DNA of 45,004 nt, from contig CAZYVT010000028.1 in NCBI GenBank assembly GCA_964651335.1, positions 1-45,004 on the forward strand, in the 5' to 3' direction. The notes beneath the pieces are model-generated. The model worked only from the letters and a program-made list of their open reading frames with translations, was not told the DNA's origin and searched no databases. The first letter of the stretch is position 1. Each line of letters begins with the position of its first letter. The position numbers and the translations under genes are program-made. The DNA is from 2-02-FULL-66-14 sp964651335. Its GTDB lineage: Bacteria; Pseudomonadota; Gammaproteobacteria; Burkholderiales; SG8-39. Shown piece by piece: positions 23,865 through 31,819 of this stretch.

Positions 23865-26399
23865 ATGCGCGAACCCCAGCCCAAGACCATCCATCTCAAG
23901 GACTATACCCCACCGCCTTTCCTTGTCGAACGCATCGCGCTCGATGTCGACATCCGCGACGATGACGCAATCGTGCGCGCCGTGCTCGAAGTGCACCGCA
24001 ACCCGAAGGCGGCGGACGCGCGCGCGGCGCTCGTGCTGGACGGCGGCGAACTTGAACTGCGCGCGGTGTCGCTCGACGGCGCGCATTTGCGCGAGAACCA
24101 GTATTCGTTGACCCCTGAGCGTCTGGCGATTCCGCACGTGCCCGGCGCCTTCACGCTCGAGACCGTCTCGCGCATCGTGCCGCAGAAGAACACCCGGCTC
24201 GAGGGGCTCTACGCGACCAGGAGCGGATTCGCCACCCAATGCGAGGCCGAGGGCTTCCGCCGCATCACCTGGTTCATCGACCGGCCTGACGTCATGGCCC
24301 GCTACACGACTACTGTGCATGCGGACAAGGCACGCTATCCCGTGCTGCTTTCGAACGGCAACCTGGTGGAAGCGGGCGATGAGCCCGGCGGCCGGCATTT
24401 CGCCGCATTTCACGATCCGTATCCGAAGCCCAGCTACCTCTTTGCGCTGGTCGCGGCCCGCCTGGACGTCCTGGAGGATGAATTCGTCACCCGATCCGGC
24501 GCACCGAAAAGACTTTCCGTGTATGTCGAGCCCGGCAAGCTCGACCAGGCCGCCTGGGCGATGGATTGCCTGAAGCGCGCCATGCGCTGGGACGAGCGGC
24601 GCTTCGGCCTCGAGCTCGATCTCGAGCAGTACAAGATCGTCGCGGTGGGCGACTTCAACTCCGGCGCGATGGAGAACAAGGGCCTCAATATCTTCAACGC
24701 GAAGTACATCCTGGCGCGCCCGGACGTCGCCACCGACCAGGACTTCCTCAATATCGACCGCGTGGTGGCGCACGAGTACTTCCACAACTGGACCGGCAAC
24801 CGCGTCACCTGCCGCGACTGGTTCCAGCTCTCGCTGAAGGAGGGCCTGACCGTGTTCCGCGACCAGGAATACGGCGCCGACACGTACTCGCGCGCGGTGA
24901 CGCGCATCAAGGAAGTGCGCCTGCTGCGCGCCGGGCAATTCGCTGAGGACGCCGGGCCGATGGCGCACCCGGTGCGGCCGCAGTCGTACATGGAGATCCG
25001 CAACTTTTACACCATGACGGTGTACGAGAAAGGCGCGGAAGTCGTGCGCATGCAGCACACGCTGCTCGGGGAGGAGAAGTTCCAGGCCGGAATGCGCCTG
25101 TACTTCCAACGGCACGACGGTCAAGCCGTGACTTGCGACGACTTCGTGAACGCGATGCAGGACGCCTCAGGTGTGGACCTGGCGCAGTTCAGGCGCTGGT
25201 ACGACGTCGCCGGCACTCCGATTCTCCATTGCTCGGGCGACTACGACGCCGCACAAGGCACGTTCACGCTCTCGGTCAGCCAATCGACAGACCCGCCGTT
25301 CCACATCCCGCTCGCGGTGAAAATCGGGCCGCACGAGCGCGTGCTGTCCGTGAAGCAGCGTGACGAAACCTTCGTTTTCGACGGCCTCGGTGCACGGCCT
25401 GTTGCTTCTCTCCTGCGCGGCTTTTCCGCCCCGGTCATTGTTCGTTATCCGTACAGCGAGCACGATCTTCTGCAGTTGCTTGCGCGCGACGACGATGCGT
25501 TCAACCGCTGGGAGGCCGGTCAGCGCCTGGCTGCGGAGATCATTCTCAAGAGCCAGGGCCATCCGCCCCCTGCGTTCATCGATGCCATGCGGCAGCTTCT
25601 GCTGGATCGCGATCCCGCGTTCGTCGCCGAGGCGCTGGCGCCGCCATCCGAGGCGTATCTGGCCGAGCAGTTGGAGGTCGTGGACCCGGATGCGCTGCAT
25701 GCGGCGCGCAATACGCTGCGGCAGCGTCTTGCCGAACCGCTGAAGGAGGAGCTGCTCGCCGCCTATCGTGCAAACGAGGTGGCGGGCCCCTACTCGCCGG
25801 ACGCCGCGACGGCCGGCAAGCGCGCGCTGCGCAATGCGGCGCTCGGCTATCTGATGGAGCTGGAGACCGAAGACGTGGTCGCCCTGTGCTACGAGCAGTT
25901 CGCGCAATCGGACAACATGACCGAGTCGTTTGCCGCGCTCGGCTGCCTCGCGAACAGCCGCGCGCCGCAGCGCCGCGTCGCGCTCGAGTCGTTCTACGGC
26001 AAGTGGAAGGAGGAACCGCTCGTCGTGGACAAATGGTTTGCCGTGCAGGCGACCTCGCGCCTGCCCGACACGCTGCAGCGCGTGCGTTCGCTGCTCTCTC
26101 ACCCCGCATTCGACATCAAGGTGCCGAACAAGGTGTACGCGCTCATTCACAGTTTCGCGGCCAACCAGGTTCGTTTCCACGCCGCGGATGGCGCGGGCTA
26201 TGCATTCCTTGCCGATCAGGTTCTTGCGCTCGACCAGCTCAATCCCATGGTGGCCGCGCGCATGGCGCGGTCGTTCGACCGCTGGAAAAAATTCGACGCC
26301 GCGCACCAGGCGCACGCGCGGGCGCAGCTCGAGCGCATGCGCGACGCGGAGGGGCTTTCGAAGGATGTGGCCGAAATCGTGACGAAAGCGCTCGCCTGA
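23865..26399 (+). CDS. pepN: Aminopeptidase N (M1 metallopeptidase)
   Basis: The 844-residue cytoplasmic zinc exopeptidase carries GAMEN at 267-271 (substrate N-terminus binding), zinc site HEYFH at 303-307 and the third ligand in LKEGLT (E326). The N-terminal saddle (LKDYTPPPFLVERIALDVDI), the beta-sandwich and the long helical C-terminal domain of gamma-proteobacterial-type PepN (ending AEIVTKAL) are all present. The length is slightly below the ~870-880 typical for E. coli PepN. The enzyme removes N-terminal residues from peptides. It appears monocistronic, with a weak Shine-Dalgarno. Confidence 0.96.
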   Translation: MREPQPKTIHLKDYTPPPFLVERIALDVDIRDDDAIVRAVLEVHRNPKAADARAALVLDGGELELRAVSLDGAHLRENQYSLTPERLAIPHVPGAFTLETVSRIVPQKNTRLEGLYATRSGFATQCEAEGFRRITWFIDRPDVMARYTTTVHADKARYPVLLSNGNLVEAGDEPGGRHFAAFHDPYPKPSYLFALVAARLDVLEDEFVTRSGAPKRLSVYVEPGKLDQAAWAMDCLKRAMRWDERRFGLELDLEQYKIVAVGDFNSGAMENKGLNIFNAKYILARPDVATDQDFLNIDRVVAHEYFHNWTGNRVTCRDWFQLSLKEGLTVFRDQEYGADTYSRAVTRIKEVRLLRAGQFAEDAGPMAHPVRPQSYMEIRNFYTMTVYEKGAEVVRMQHTLLGEEKFQAGMRLYFQRHDGQAVTCDDFVNAMQDASGVDLAQFRRWYDVAGTPILHCSGDYDAAQGTFTLSVSQSTDPPFHIPLAVKIGPHERVLSVKQRDETFVFDGLGARPVASLLRGFSAPVIVRYPYSEHDLLQLLARDDDAFNRWEAGQRLAAEIILKSQGHPPPAFIDAMRQLLLDRDPAFVAEALAPPSEAYLAEQLEVVDPDALHAARNTLRQRLAEPLKEELLAAYRANEVAGPYSPDAATAGKRALRNAALGYLMELETEDVVALCYEQFAQSDNMTESFAALGCLANSRAPQRRVALESFYGKWKEEPLVVDKWFAVQATSRLPDTLQRVRSLLSHPAFDIKVPNKVYALIHSFAANQVRFHAADGAGYAFLADQVLALDQLNPMVAARMARSFDRWKKFDAAHQAHARAQLERMRDAEGLSKDVAEIVTKALA

Positions 26400-26433
26400 A
26401 GCAGCAGGATCATTACCGGATCACGCTCTGACC

Positions 26434-27399
26434 ATGCGCTTTGCCGCGGCCATTCTTGGTGCGATTCTTGTTGCCGCGACGGCGCTCGCGCATGCGCAAG
26501 GCTACCCATCGCGCCCACTGCGGATGGTCGTGGGTTTCCCGCCCGGAGGCGGCAATGACATCATTGCGCGCATCGTTGCAAACCGGCTGGGCGAGCTTGT
26601 CGGGCAGCCCGTCGTGGTCGAGAACCGGCCGGGAAATGCCGGCGTGATCGGAGCCGAAGCGGTCGCCAAGGCAGCCCCCGATGGCTACACGCTGTACCTC
26701 GGTTCCACCGGCACGAATTCGATCGCGCCTTCGCTCAACGCGAAGATGCCCTACGATCCGGTCAAGGATCTCGCAACGGTAGGCCTGGTCGCGATCGCGC
26801 CGAGCGTGCTCGCGGTCAACGCGAACGTTCCGGCGCGGTCGGTGCGCGAACTCATTCAGCTCGCGAAGTCGCGGCCGGGAAAGCTCACTTATGCCTCCTC
26901 GGGCAACGGCACGACGCTGCACCTGGGCGGCGAGATGCTGAAGCTGATGGCCGGCGTCGATCTCGTGCATGTCCCCTACAAGGGCAACGCCCAGGCGCTG
27001 AACGACGTGGTCGGTGGACAGGTGGACATCATCATCTCGGCGCTGCCGCCGGTGCTGCCGCTCGCAAAGGCGGGCAAGGTGCGCATCCTCGCTGCGACGA
27101 CCAGGGAGCGGCTGCGCGCGATGCCCGAGCTGCCGACGATGGCGGAGGAAGGTCTGCCCGAGTACGAGAACTTCACGTGGTACGGCGTATTCGTCACCGG
27201 CGGCTCGCCCGAGGCCGGGATCGAGCGCCTTGGCGCGGAGCTGCGCAAGGCGGTGGCCGACGAGAAGGTCCGCGAGCAGATCGCCCAGCAGGGCGCCGAC
27301 GCGGTATCGAGCACGCCGTCGGAGTTCCGCACCTTCGTCAACGCGGAGATCGCAAAATGGGCCAAGGCCGTCAAGGCCGCCGGGATCAAGGCAGACTGA
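26434..27399 (+). CDS. TctC/Bug-type tripartite tricarboxylate transporter receptor
   Basis: The 321-residue periplasmic receptor has a Sec signal (cleavage after AHAQ) and the Bug family pattern: YPSRPLRMVVGFPPGGGNDIIAR, VVVENRPGNAGVIGAEAVAKA, PDGYTLYLGSTGTNSIAP, VDLVHVPYKGNAQALNDVVGGQVDI. Such receptors are greatly expanded in Burkholderiales, where they bind carboxylates or other small acids. No tctA/tctB membrane genes are adjacent, so it is an orphan receptor with unknown ligand. NnrU follows after two bases. Confidence 0.94.
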   Translation: MRFAAAILGAILVAATALAHAQGYPSRPLRMVVGFPPGGGNDIIARIVANRLGELVGQPVVVENRPGNAGVIGAEAVAKAAPDGYTLYLGSTGTNSIAPSLNAKMPYDPVKDLATVGLVAIAPSVLAVNANVPARSVRELIQLAKSRPGKLTYASSGNGTTLHLGGEMLKLMAGVDLVHVPYKGNAQALNDVVGGQVDIIISALPPVLPLAKAGKVRILAATTRERLRAMPELPTMAEEGLPEYENFTWYGVFVTGGSPEAGIERLGAELRKAVADEKVREQIAQQGADAVSSTPSEFRTFVNAEIAKWAKAVKAAGIKAD

Positions 27400-27401
27400 C
27401 C

Positions 27402-28076
27402 ATGGACCCGATGATCCAGCTCGTCGTCGCGACCGCGGTATTCCTTGCCGCCCACTTCGTGCCCAGCACCCCGCTGCGCGCCGCGCTGGTCAAGTCCGTC
27501 GGCGAGCGCGCATACCTCGGCCTCTATACGCTGGCCGCGTTGGCGATACTCGGTTGGATGATCTACGCCTACGGCAAAGCGCCGATCGAACCCTTGTGGC
27601 AGGGCCTGCGACTGCTGCCTGCGATCGTGATGCCGTTCGCCTTCATCCTGATCATCTGCGGCGTGCTCTCGCGCAACCCGACGGCGGTCGGGCAGCAGCA
27701 AGCGCTCAAGGCCGAGGACGCAGCGCGCGGCATCCTGCGCGTCACGCGCCATCCGGTCCAATGGGGGATCCTGCTCTGGGCCGGGGCGCACGTGCTGGCG
27801 CGCGGCGACCTCAAGTCTGCGATCTTCTTCGGTGGTTTTTTCCTGCTCTCGGCGCTCGGCACAGCGCTCATCGACGCCCGCAAGGCTCGCGGCCTTGGCG
27901 AGGATTGGAAACGCTACGCGAGCGCGACATCCAACCTGCCCTTCGTCGCTATCGCGCAGGGCCGCAATCGATTCGACGCGGGCGAGATCGGGCTGACGAA
28001 GCCGCTGATCGGCCTGATCGTATTTGGTGGATTCCTGCTATTCCACGCCTGGCTGTTCGGCGCGCAGCCCTACTGA
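27402..28076 (+). CDS. NnrU-family membrane protein
   Basis: The ATG at 27402 gives a 224-residue protein with about five or six transmembrane helices and the family hallmarks FLAAHFVPSTPLR at the N-terminus, GIPE-type region replaced by LYTLAALAILGW, and RGILRVTRHPVQWGILLWAGAHVLARGD. NnrU is linked to nitrite/nitric oxide reduction in some denitrifiers, but many members sit outside such clusters; no denitrification genes are present here. An open frame extends upstream to 27177 inside the receptor gene and is rejected. Its 3' end overlaps the convergent thioesterase by 7 bases. Confidence 0.85.
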   Translation: MDPMIQLVVATAVFLAAHFVPSTPLRAALVKSVGERAYLGLYTLAALAILGWMIYAYGKAPIEPLWQGLRLLPAIVMPFAFILIICGVLSRNPTAVGQQQALKAEDAARGILRVTRHPVQWGILLWAGAHVLARGDLKSAIFFGGFFLLSALGTALIDARKARGLGEDWKRYASATSNLPFVAIAQGRNRFDAGEIGLTKPLIGLIVFGGFLLFHAWLFGAQPY

Positions 28077-28471
28077 GCTGTTTTCCGGCGCACCCTTTCG
28101 TCGAACCGGGCGACGTTGACCACAACGCGCTCGTGAACGCCGTCGCCGATGAGTTCCTTCTCGTCGTGCGCCGCGACTCGAAAGCGGATCGTCCGCCCCT
28201 CCAGGCCGACCACTTCGGCCGTCGCGGCCACCCGCATGCCCACCGGCGTGGCGGCGATGTGGCGGATGTGCAGCCTCGTGCCGAGCGACTGGTGGCCGGC
28301 GGGCAGCAGATGCTCGACAGCCGCGAGCGCCGCAGCCTCGATCAGATTGATCATCACCGGCGTCGCCAGCACGTGAATCCTGCCGCTGCCCACGCGAGGC
28401 GCGGTATGCTCTTCGCCGACCACGAGTTCGGCGCTTCCCGTCTGTCCAGCCATCAATCCCGAGAGATCCAT
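28070..28471 (-). CDS. Thioesterase with FlK-like catalytic triad
   Basis: The 133-residue hotdog-fold protein carries residues T37, E45 and H71, which have exactly the spacing (8 and 26) of the T42-E50-H76 triad of fluoroacetyl-CoA thioesterase FlK. The context LATPVMINLIEAAA is typical of the family. Genomes mostly use these proteins as short acyl-CoA thioesterases of unknown substrate; fluoroacetate specificity needs extra features that cannot be judged here. Start is ATG at 28471 or 28453. Only 20 bases separate it from divergent ndh, so the two promoters must be very compact or lie within coding sequence. Confidence 0.82.
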   Translation of the reverse strand: MDLSGLMAGQTGSAELVVGEEHTAPRVGSGRIHVLATPVMINLIEAAALAAVEHLLPAGHQSLGTRLHIRHIAATPVGMRVAATAEVVGLEGRTIRFRVAAHDEKELIGDGVHERVVVNVARFDERVRRKTAQ

Positions 28472-28491
28472 GCGCGGTCTATCATAAACCG

Positions 28492-29742
28492 ATGACGCGG
28501 CACGTCTTGATCCTCGGCTGCGGTTTCGGTGGTCTGTTTGCCGCGCAAGCGCTGCGCCGGGCGCCGGTCCGCGTCACGGTCGTGGATCGCGTCAATCATC
28601 ACCTGTTCCAGCCCTTGCTCTACCAGGTCGCGACCGCAGGGCTTTCCGCCCCGGCGATCGCGGCGCCGATCCGGCACATCCTCGCAGGGCAGGACAACAC
28701 CACGGTCCTGCTCGGCGAAGCATCCAGCGTCGATACGACCGGGCACAGCGTCACGCTCGCGGATGGCGAAGCGCTCCACTACGACGAGTTGATCGTCGCG
28801 ACTGGCGCCACGCACAGCTATTTCGGCAACGATGCGTGGTCTGTGCACGCACCCGGCCTGAAGACGCTCGAGGACGCGTTCGAGATCCGGCGCCGCATTC
28901 TGCTCGCATTCGAGCAGGCGGAACGCGAGCAGGACCCGACACGCAGGGGCGACTGGCTCACGTTCGTCGTCATCGGCGCCGGGGCCACCGGAGTGGAACT
29001 CGCGGGTACGCTCGCCGAGATCGCGCGCCACACGCTGCGCGGCGAATTCCGCCGCTTCGACCCGCGAAACGCGCGCATCGTGCTGGTCGAAGGCGCCGAT
29101 CACGTGCTGCCGTCGTATCCGGCCGACCTGTCCGAGAAGGCGCGCCTGCAGCTCGAGCGGCTCGGCGTCACAGTCTGGCTCGGCCGGCGAGTGACGGGTG
29201 TGGACGAGCACGGAGTCCAGTTGGGCGATGACCGGATCGCCGCCAGGACCTTGGTGTGGGCGGCGGGCGTCGCCGCCTCACCGATCGGCGCTTCGCTCGG
29301 CGTGCCGCTCGATCGCGCCGGTCGGGTGATCGTGCAGCCTGACCTTTCGATTGCAGGACATCCGGAAGTGCAGGTGATCGGCGATCTCGCTTTGATCCCG
29401 AGCCACCAGCCGCCCGTGCCCGGCATCGCGCCCGCCGCCAAGCAGATGGGCCGGCGCGCTGCAAAGAACATCCTGCGCCGGATTCGCGGCGAGGAGGTGA
29501 AGCAGTTCCGCTACCGGGACGTTGGCCTGCTCGCCACGATCGGACGCAACGCCGCGGTGGCGCAGCTCGGGCGGTTCAGGCTGTGGGGCTATCCGGCGTG
29601 GGTGCTGTGGCTCGTCGCCCACATCTTTTTCCTGATCGGCTTCAGGAACCGCCTGATCGTGCTGATCGAATGGGCGTGGGCATACTGGACCCTGCAGCGC
29701 TACGCACGCATCGTCGCCGGCCCCGGCCGGCGCCAGACCTGA
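28492..29742 (+). CDS. ndh: Type II NADH dehydrogenase
   Basis: The 416-residue FAD protein has two Rossmann motifs: ILGCGFGGLFAA at the N-terminus for FAD and VVIGAGATGVELAGTLAE near residues 162-180 for NADH. The conserved NHHLFQPLLYQVATAGLS and the FAD-contacting VIGDLALIP are also present. A C-terminal hydrophobic stretch (WVLWLVAHIFFLIGFRNRLIVLIEW) matches the amphipathic membrane anchor of NDH-2. It oxidises NADH and reduces quinone without proton pumping. The start lies just 20 bases from the divergent thioesterase; there is no strong Shine-Dalgarno, so initiation may be leaderless. Confidence 0.93.
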   Translation: MTRHVLILGCGFGGLFAAQALRRAPVRVTVVDRVNHHLFQPLLYQVATAGLSAPAIAAPIRHILAGQDNTTVLLGEASSVDTTGHSVTLADGEALHYDELIVATGATHSYFGNDAWSVHAPGLKTLEDAFEIRRRILLAFEQAEREQDPTRRGDWLTFVVIGAGATGVELAGTLAEIARHTLRGEFRRFDPRNARIVLVEGADHVLPSYPADLSEKARLQLERLGVTVWLGRRVTGVDEHGVQLGDDRIAARTLVWAAGVAASPIGASLGVPLDRAGRVIVQPDLSIAGHPEVQVIGDLALIPSHQPPVPGIAPAAKQMGRRAAKNILRRIRGEEVKQFRYRDVGLLATIGRNAAVAQLGRFRLWGYPAWVLWLVAHIFFLIGFRNRLIVLIEWAWAYWTLQRYARIVAGPGRRQT

Positions 29743-29804
29743 GGCGGGCACTATTTCGCCTCGATCACGCTGACGAATGCGTCGACCCGTGATGGCGACC
29801 GGAT

Positions 29805-30692
29805 TCAATGCTGCCATAACCACGCTGCGCCACGCACACCGCTCGAGTCCCCATGCGCGTGGCGGAGCAGACGAGTCGACACGTGGTCCGAAAACACGTG
29901 GGGTCGCCACAGTTCCGGCACGTTGGCATACAGCCGTCCGACGTTCGATATTCCGCCGCCCAGCACGATGACATCCGGGTCGAGGATGTTGATGACGCTC
30001 GCGAGCGAGCGCGCAAGCCGTTCCTCGTAACGCGCAAGCGCCGCTTCGCACGCTGCATCTCCCTGCACGGCTCGCGCTACGATCCCGGGGGCCTCGACAC
30101 CGATTCCGGCGTCGCGCACAAGTCCCGGCCCCGACAGGTAGGTCTCTATGCACCCTTTCCTGCCGCAATAGCAGTCGGGAAGCGGCAGATCTCTCTCCTG
30201 CGGCGACGGCAGCGGGTTGTGTCCCCATTCACCCGCGATCGCATTCGGCCCGCTGAGGACGTGGCCCCGCACCACGATCCCGCCGCCCACGCCGGTGCCG
30301 AGGATTACGCCGAAGACGACGTCCGCTCCCTTTCCGGCCCCGTCGGTTGCCTCGGAAAGCGCAAAGCAGTTGGCGTCGTTGGCGATCCTGATTTCCCTCT
30401 GCAGGGCCTTTTCCAGTTCTTCCTTTAAGGGCATTCCGATGAGGCAGGTGGAGTTGGCGTTCTTTACGCGGCCGGTCACGAGGGAAAGCGCCCCCGGAAT
30501 GCCTATTCCCACAGTGCCTCGTTGATTCAGAGACTCTTCACAGTCGAAAACCAGCCGCGTCACCGCATCCAGGGTGGCGCGGTAATTCCCCTGCGGTGTC
30601 GGTACGCGCTTGCGGAAGGCTTCGCGGCCCTGCGGATCGAGCGCCAGCAGCTCGATTTTCGTGCCGCCGATGTCCACCCCGAGCCTGTGCAT
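29805..30692 (-). CDS. ROK-family sugar kinase
   Basis: The start MHRLGVDIGGTKIEL at 30692 (GGGGG upstream) gives a 295-residue kinase. It has the ATP phosphate loop DIGGTK, the ROK motif region ANDANCFALSEA with the catalytic Asp, GTGVGGGIV, and the zinc-site stretch EWGHNPLP...CYCGRKGCIETYLSG typical of fructokinase/NagK/Mak-type ROK proteins. Two other in-frame ATGs lie at 30722 and 30713, nearer the toxin-antitoxin promoter, but the chosen start fits the family. The substrate is probably a hexose or amino sugar. It is divergent from the Phd/PIN pair. Confidence 0.9.
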   Translation of the reverse strand: MHRLGVDIGGTKIELLALDPQGREAFRKRVPTPQGNYRATLDAVTRLVFDCEESLNQRGTVGIGIPGALSLVTGRVKNANSTCLIGMPLKEELEKALQREIRIANDANCFALSEATDGAGKGADVVFGVILGTGVGGGIVVRGHVLSGPNAIAGEWGHNPLPSPQERDLPLPDCYCGRKGCIETYLSGPGLVRDAGIGVEAPGIVARAVQGDAACEAALARYEERLARSLASVINILDPDVIVLGGGISNVGRLYANVPELWRPHVFSDHVSTRLLRHAHGDSSGVRGAAWLWQH

Positions 30693-30715
30693 GATTGCCC
30701 CCGGATTGCGCATTC

Positions 30716-30746
30716 TGTACACTACATCTGTACAGTGTGATCACAC
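30716..30746. promoter_or_regulatory. Candidate operator of the Phd/PIN toxin-antitoxin operon
   Basis: TGTACA occurs at 30716-30721 and 30729-30734 (13 bases start to start). A perfect 12-base palindrome GTGTGATCACAC follows at 30735-30746, ending two bases before the antitoxin ATG at 30749. The layout fits autorepression by a Phd-type antitoxin, and the site would also lie in the promoter region of the divergent ROK kinase. Role inferred from position and symmetry only. Confidence 0.4.
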
Positions 30747-30748
30747 CC

Positions 30749-30988
30749 ATGAAAAACGTCAACGTCACCGAGCTGCGGCAGAACCTGCCCGGGTACCTGG
30801 CGAAGGTGCGGCGCGGCGAGCGCCTGCGGATCACCTCGCGGGGCAAGGTGATCGCCGAGATCGCCCCTCCGGTCGCGAGCAAAGCCGAGATCGACGCCGC
30901 GCGCATGCGGCTGCGAGGCAGCGTGCTGCGCTATGACCGACCCCTCGATCCGATAATCGATCCGAGCGAATGGGAAGTGAACCGCTGA
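30749..30988 (+). CDS. Phd/YefM-type antitoxin
   Basis: The ATG at 30749 gives a 79-residue protein beginning MKNVNVTELRQNLPGYLAK and continuing RRGERLRITSRGKVIAEIAPP, the standard Phd/YefM DNA-binding N-terminal domain. The C-terminal half (ILD/SEWEVNR-like acidic tail DPIIDPSEW) is expected to bind the toxin. A longer frame from 30695 has no support. It overlaps the PIN toxin gene by 19 bases. The protein neutralises the toxin and represses the operon at the upstream palindromic sites. Confidence 0.88.
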   Translation: MKNVNVTELRQNLPGYLAKVRRGERLRITSRGKVIAEIAPPVASKAEIDAARMRLRGSVLRYDRPLDPIIDPSEWEVNR

Positions 30989-31368
30989 CGCTGCTCGACA
31001 CTCACGCGCTCGTCTGGTGGGTGAATGGGAAACCCCGGCTTTCGGTGCGCGCGCGCCGGGCGTTGCACGACGCGGCCGCGGTTGCCTCGGCCATCAGCGC
31101 CTTCGAGATCGCGACCGCGGTGCGTCGCGGAAGGCTTGATTTGGGCGTTCCGCTCGACCAGTGGTTCGCTGATCTCGCAATGCTTCCGGAATTGCGGCTG
31201 CTGCCGGTGACGGACGAAATCGCCCGGATCGCTGGGTCCTTCGATCGATCCGTGCCCGGCGACCCCGCGGATCGGATCATCGCCGCGACGGCGATCGCGC
31301 TCGGCGCGAAGCTCGTCACCGCGGACGCGCGGCTGCGCCGCGTACCGCAGCTGCAGACGATCTGGTAG
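30970..31368 (+). CDS. PIN-domain toxin (VapC-like ribonuclease)
   Basis: The 132-residue PIN protein has the acidic residues of the metal-dependent RNase site: D in LLDTHALVWW, E in AISAFEIATA, D in DPADRIIAATA, and D in LVTADARLR. It cleaves RNA (often tRNA or rRNA) when free from its partner. It overlaps the Phd-type antitoxin gene by 19 bases. The combination of a Phd-type antitoxin with a PIN toxin is common in this toxin-antitoxin class. Confidence 0.9.
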   Translation: MGSEPLTLLDTHALVWWVNGKPRLSVRARRALHDAAAVASAISAFEIATAVRRGRLDLGVPLDQWFADLAMLPELRLLPVTDEIARIAGSFDRSVPGDPADRIIAATAIALGAKLVTADARLRRVPQLQTIW

Positions 31369-31387
31369 CCGGACTCGGATCCAACGC

Positions 31388-31786
31388 CTACCGCAAAACG
31401 CTGGGAGCGTTCGATTCTTCAACCCGCAGGCGATACGCACGCACCGGCTCGGCGATGTTCTTGAGCTGGTGCTCGCCGGCGAATTCATAAGCGAACGGCA
31501 ACCGGCCCCCGACGGCAAGCCGCACACTTTCCGAAATGAGGACCCCTCCCGCCTCCGCCAATCCTTCGAGACGCGCGGCGATAGCCGGTCTTCTCGAGCT
31601 GGAGCTGCGCCTCGAGTTCCGCCACCCGTTCCGGCGGCAACCCCCGCTCCAGAGCGGGCTCTGGAACTCGTACTCGAGGTGCGTCAGCCAGTGCGGTGCC
31701 TTGACGAGCGGCGGTCCCTGGCCGGTGATGGCATAGGCGATCCGCGTGCCGTCGAAGCTGTTGCAGAAGCGGATCTGCTGGTTCAT
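31388..31786 (-). pseudogene. Internally deleted alpha/beta-hydrolase + guanylate cyclase remnant
   Basis: The N-terminal ~46 codons (MNQQIRFCNSFDGTRIAYA, LVKAPHWLTHLEYE) match the start of proteins that join an alpha/beta hydrolase to an adenylate/guanylate cyclase domain. The C-terminal ~65 codons (IAARLEGLAEAGGVLI, FAYEFAGEHQLKNIAEPVRAYRL) match the end of the cyclase domain. The middle, normally several hundred residues including all catalytic parts, is gone; codons around the junction (SPLWSGGCRRNGWRNS) fit neither. The frame happens to stay open for 132 residues, but the product cannot be active. Confidence 0.75.
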
Positions 31787-31819
31787 CGCGTCGCTACAAT
31801 ACCGTGTAAGGGAGCCCGC

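Noticed and set aside
29750..29797. Minus-strand tail reading RVDAFVSVIEAK-stop after the ROK kinase
   Set aside because: Only 15 codons before an in-frame stop; too short to name as a gene remnant.
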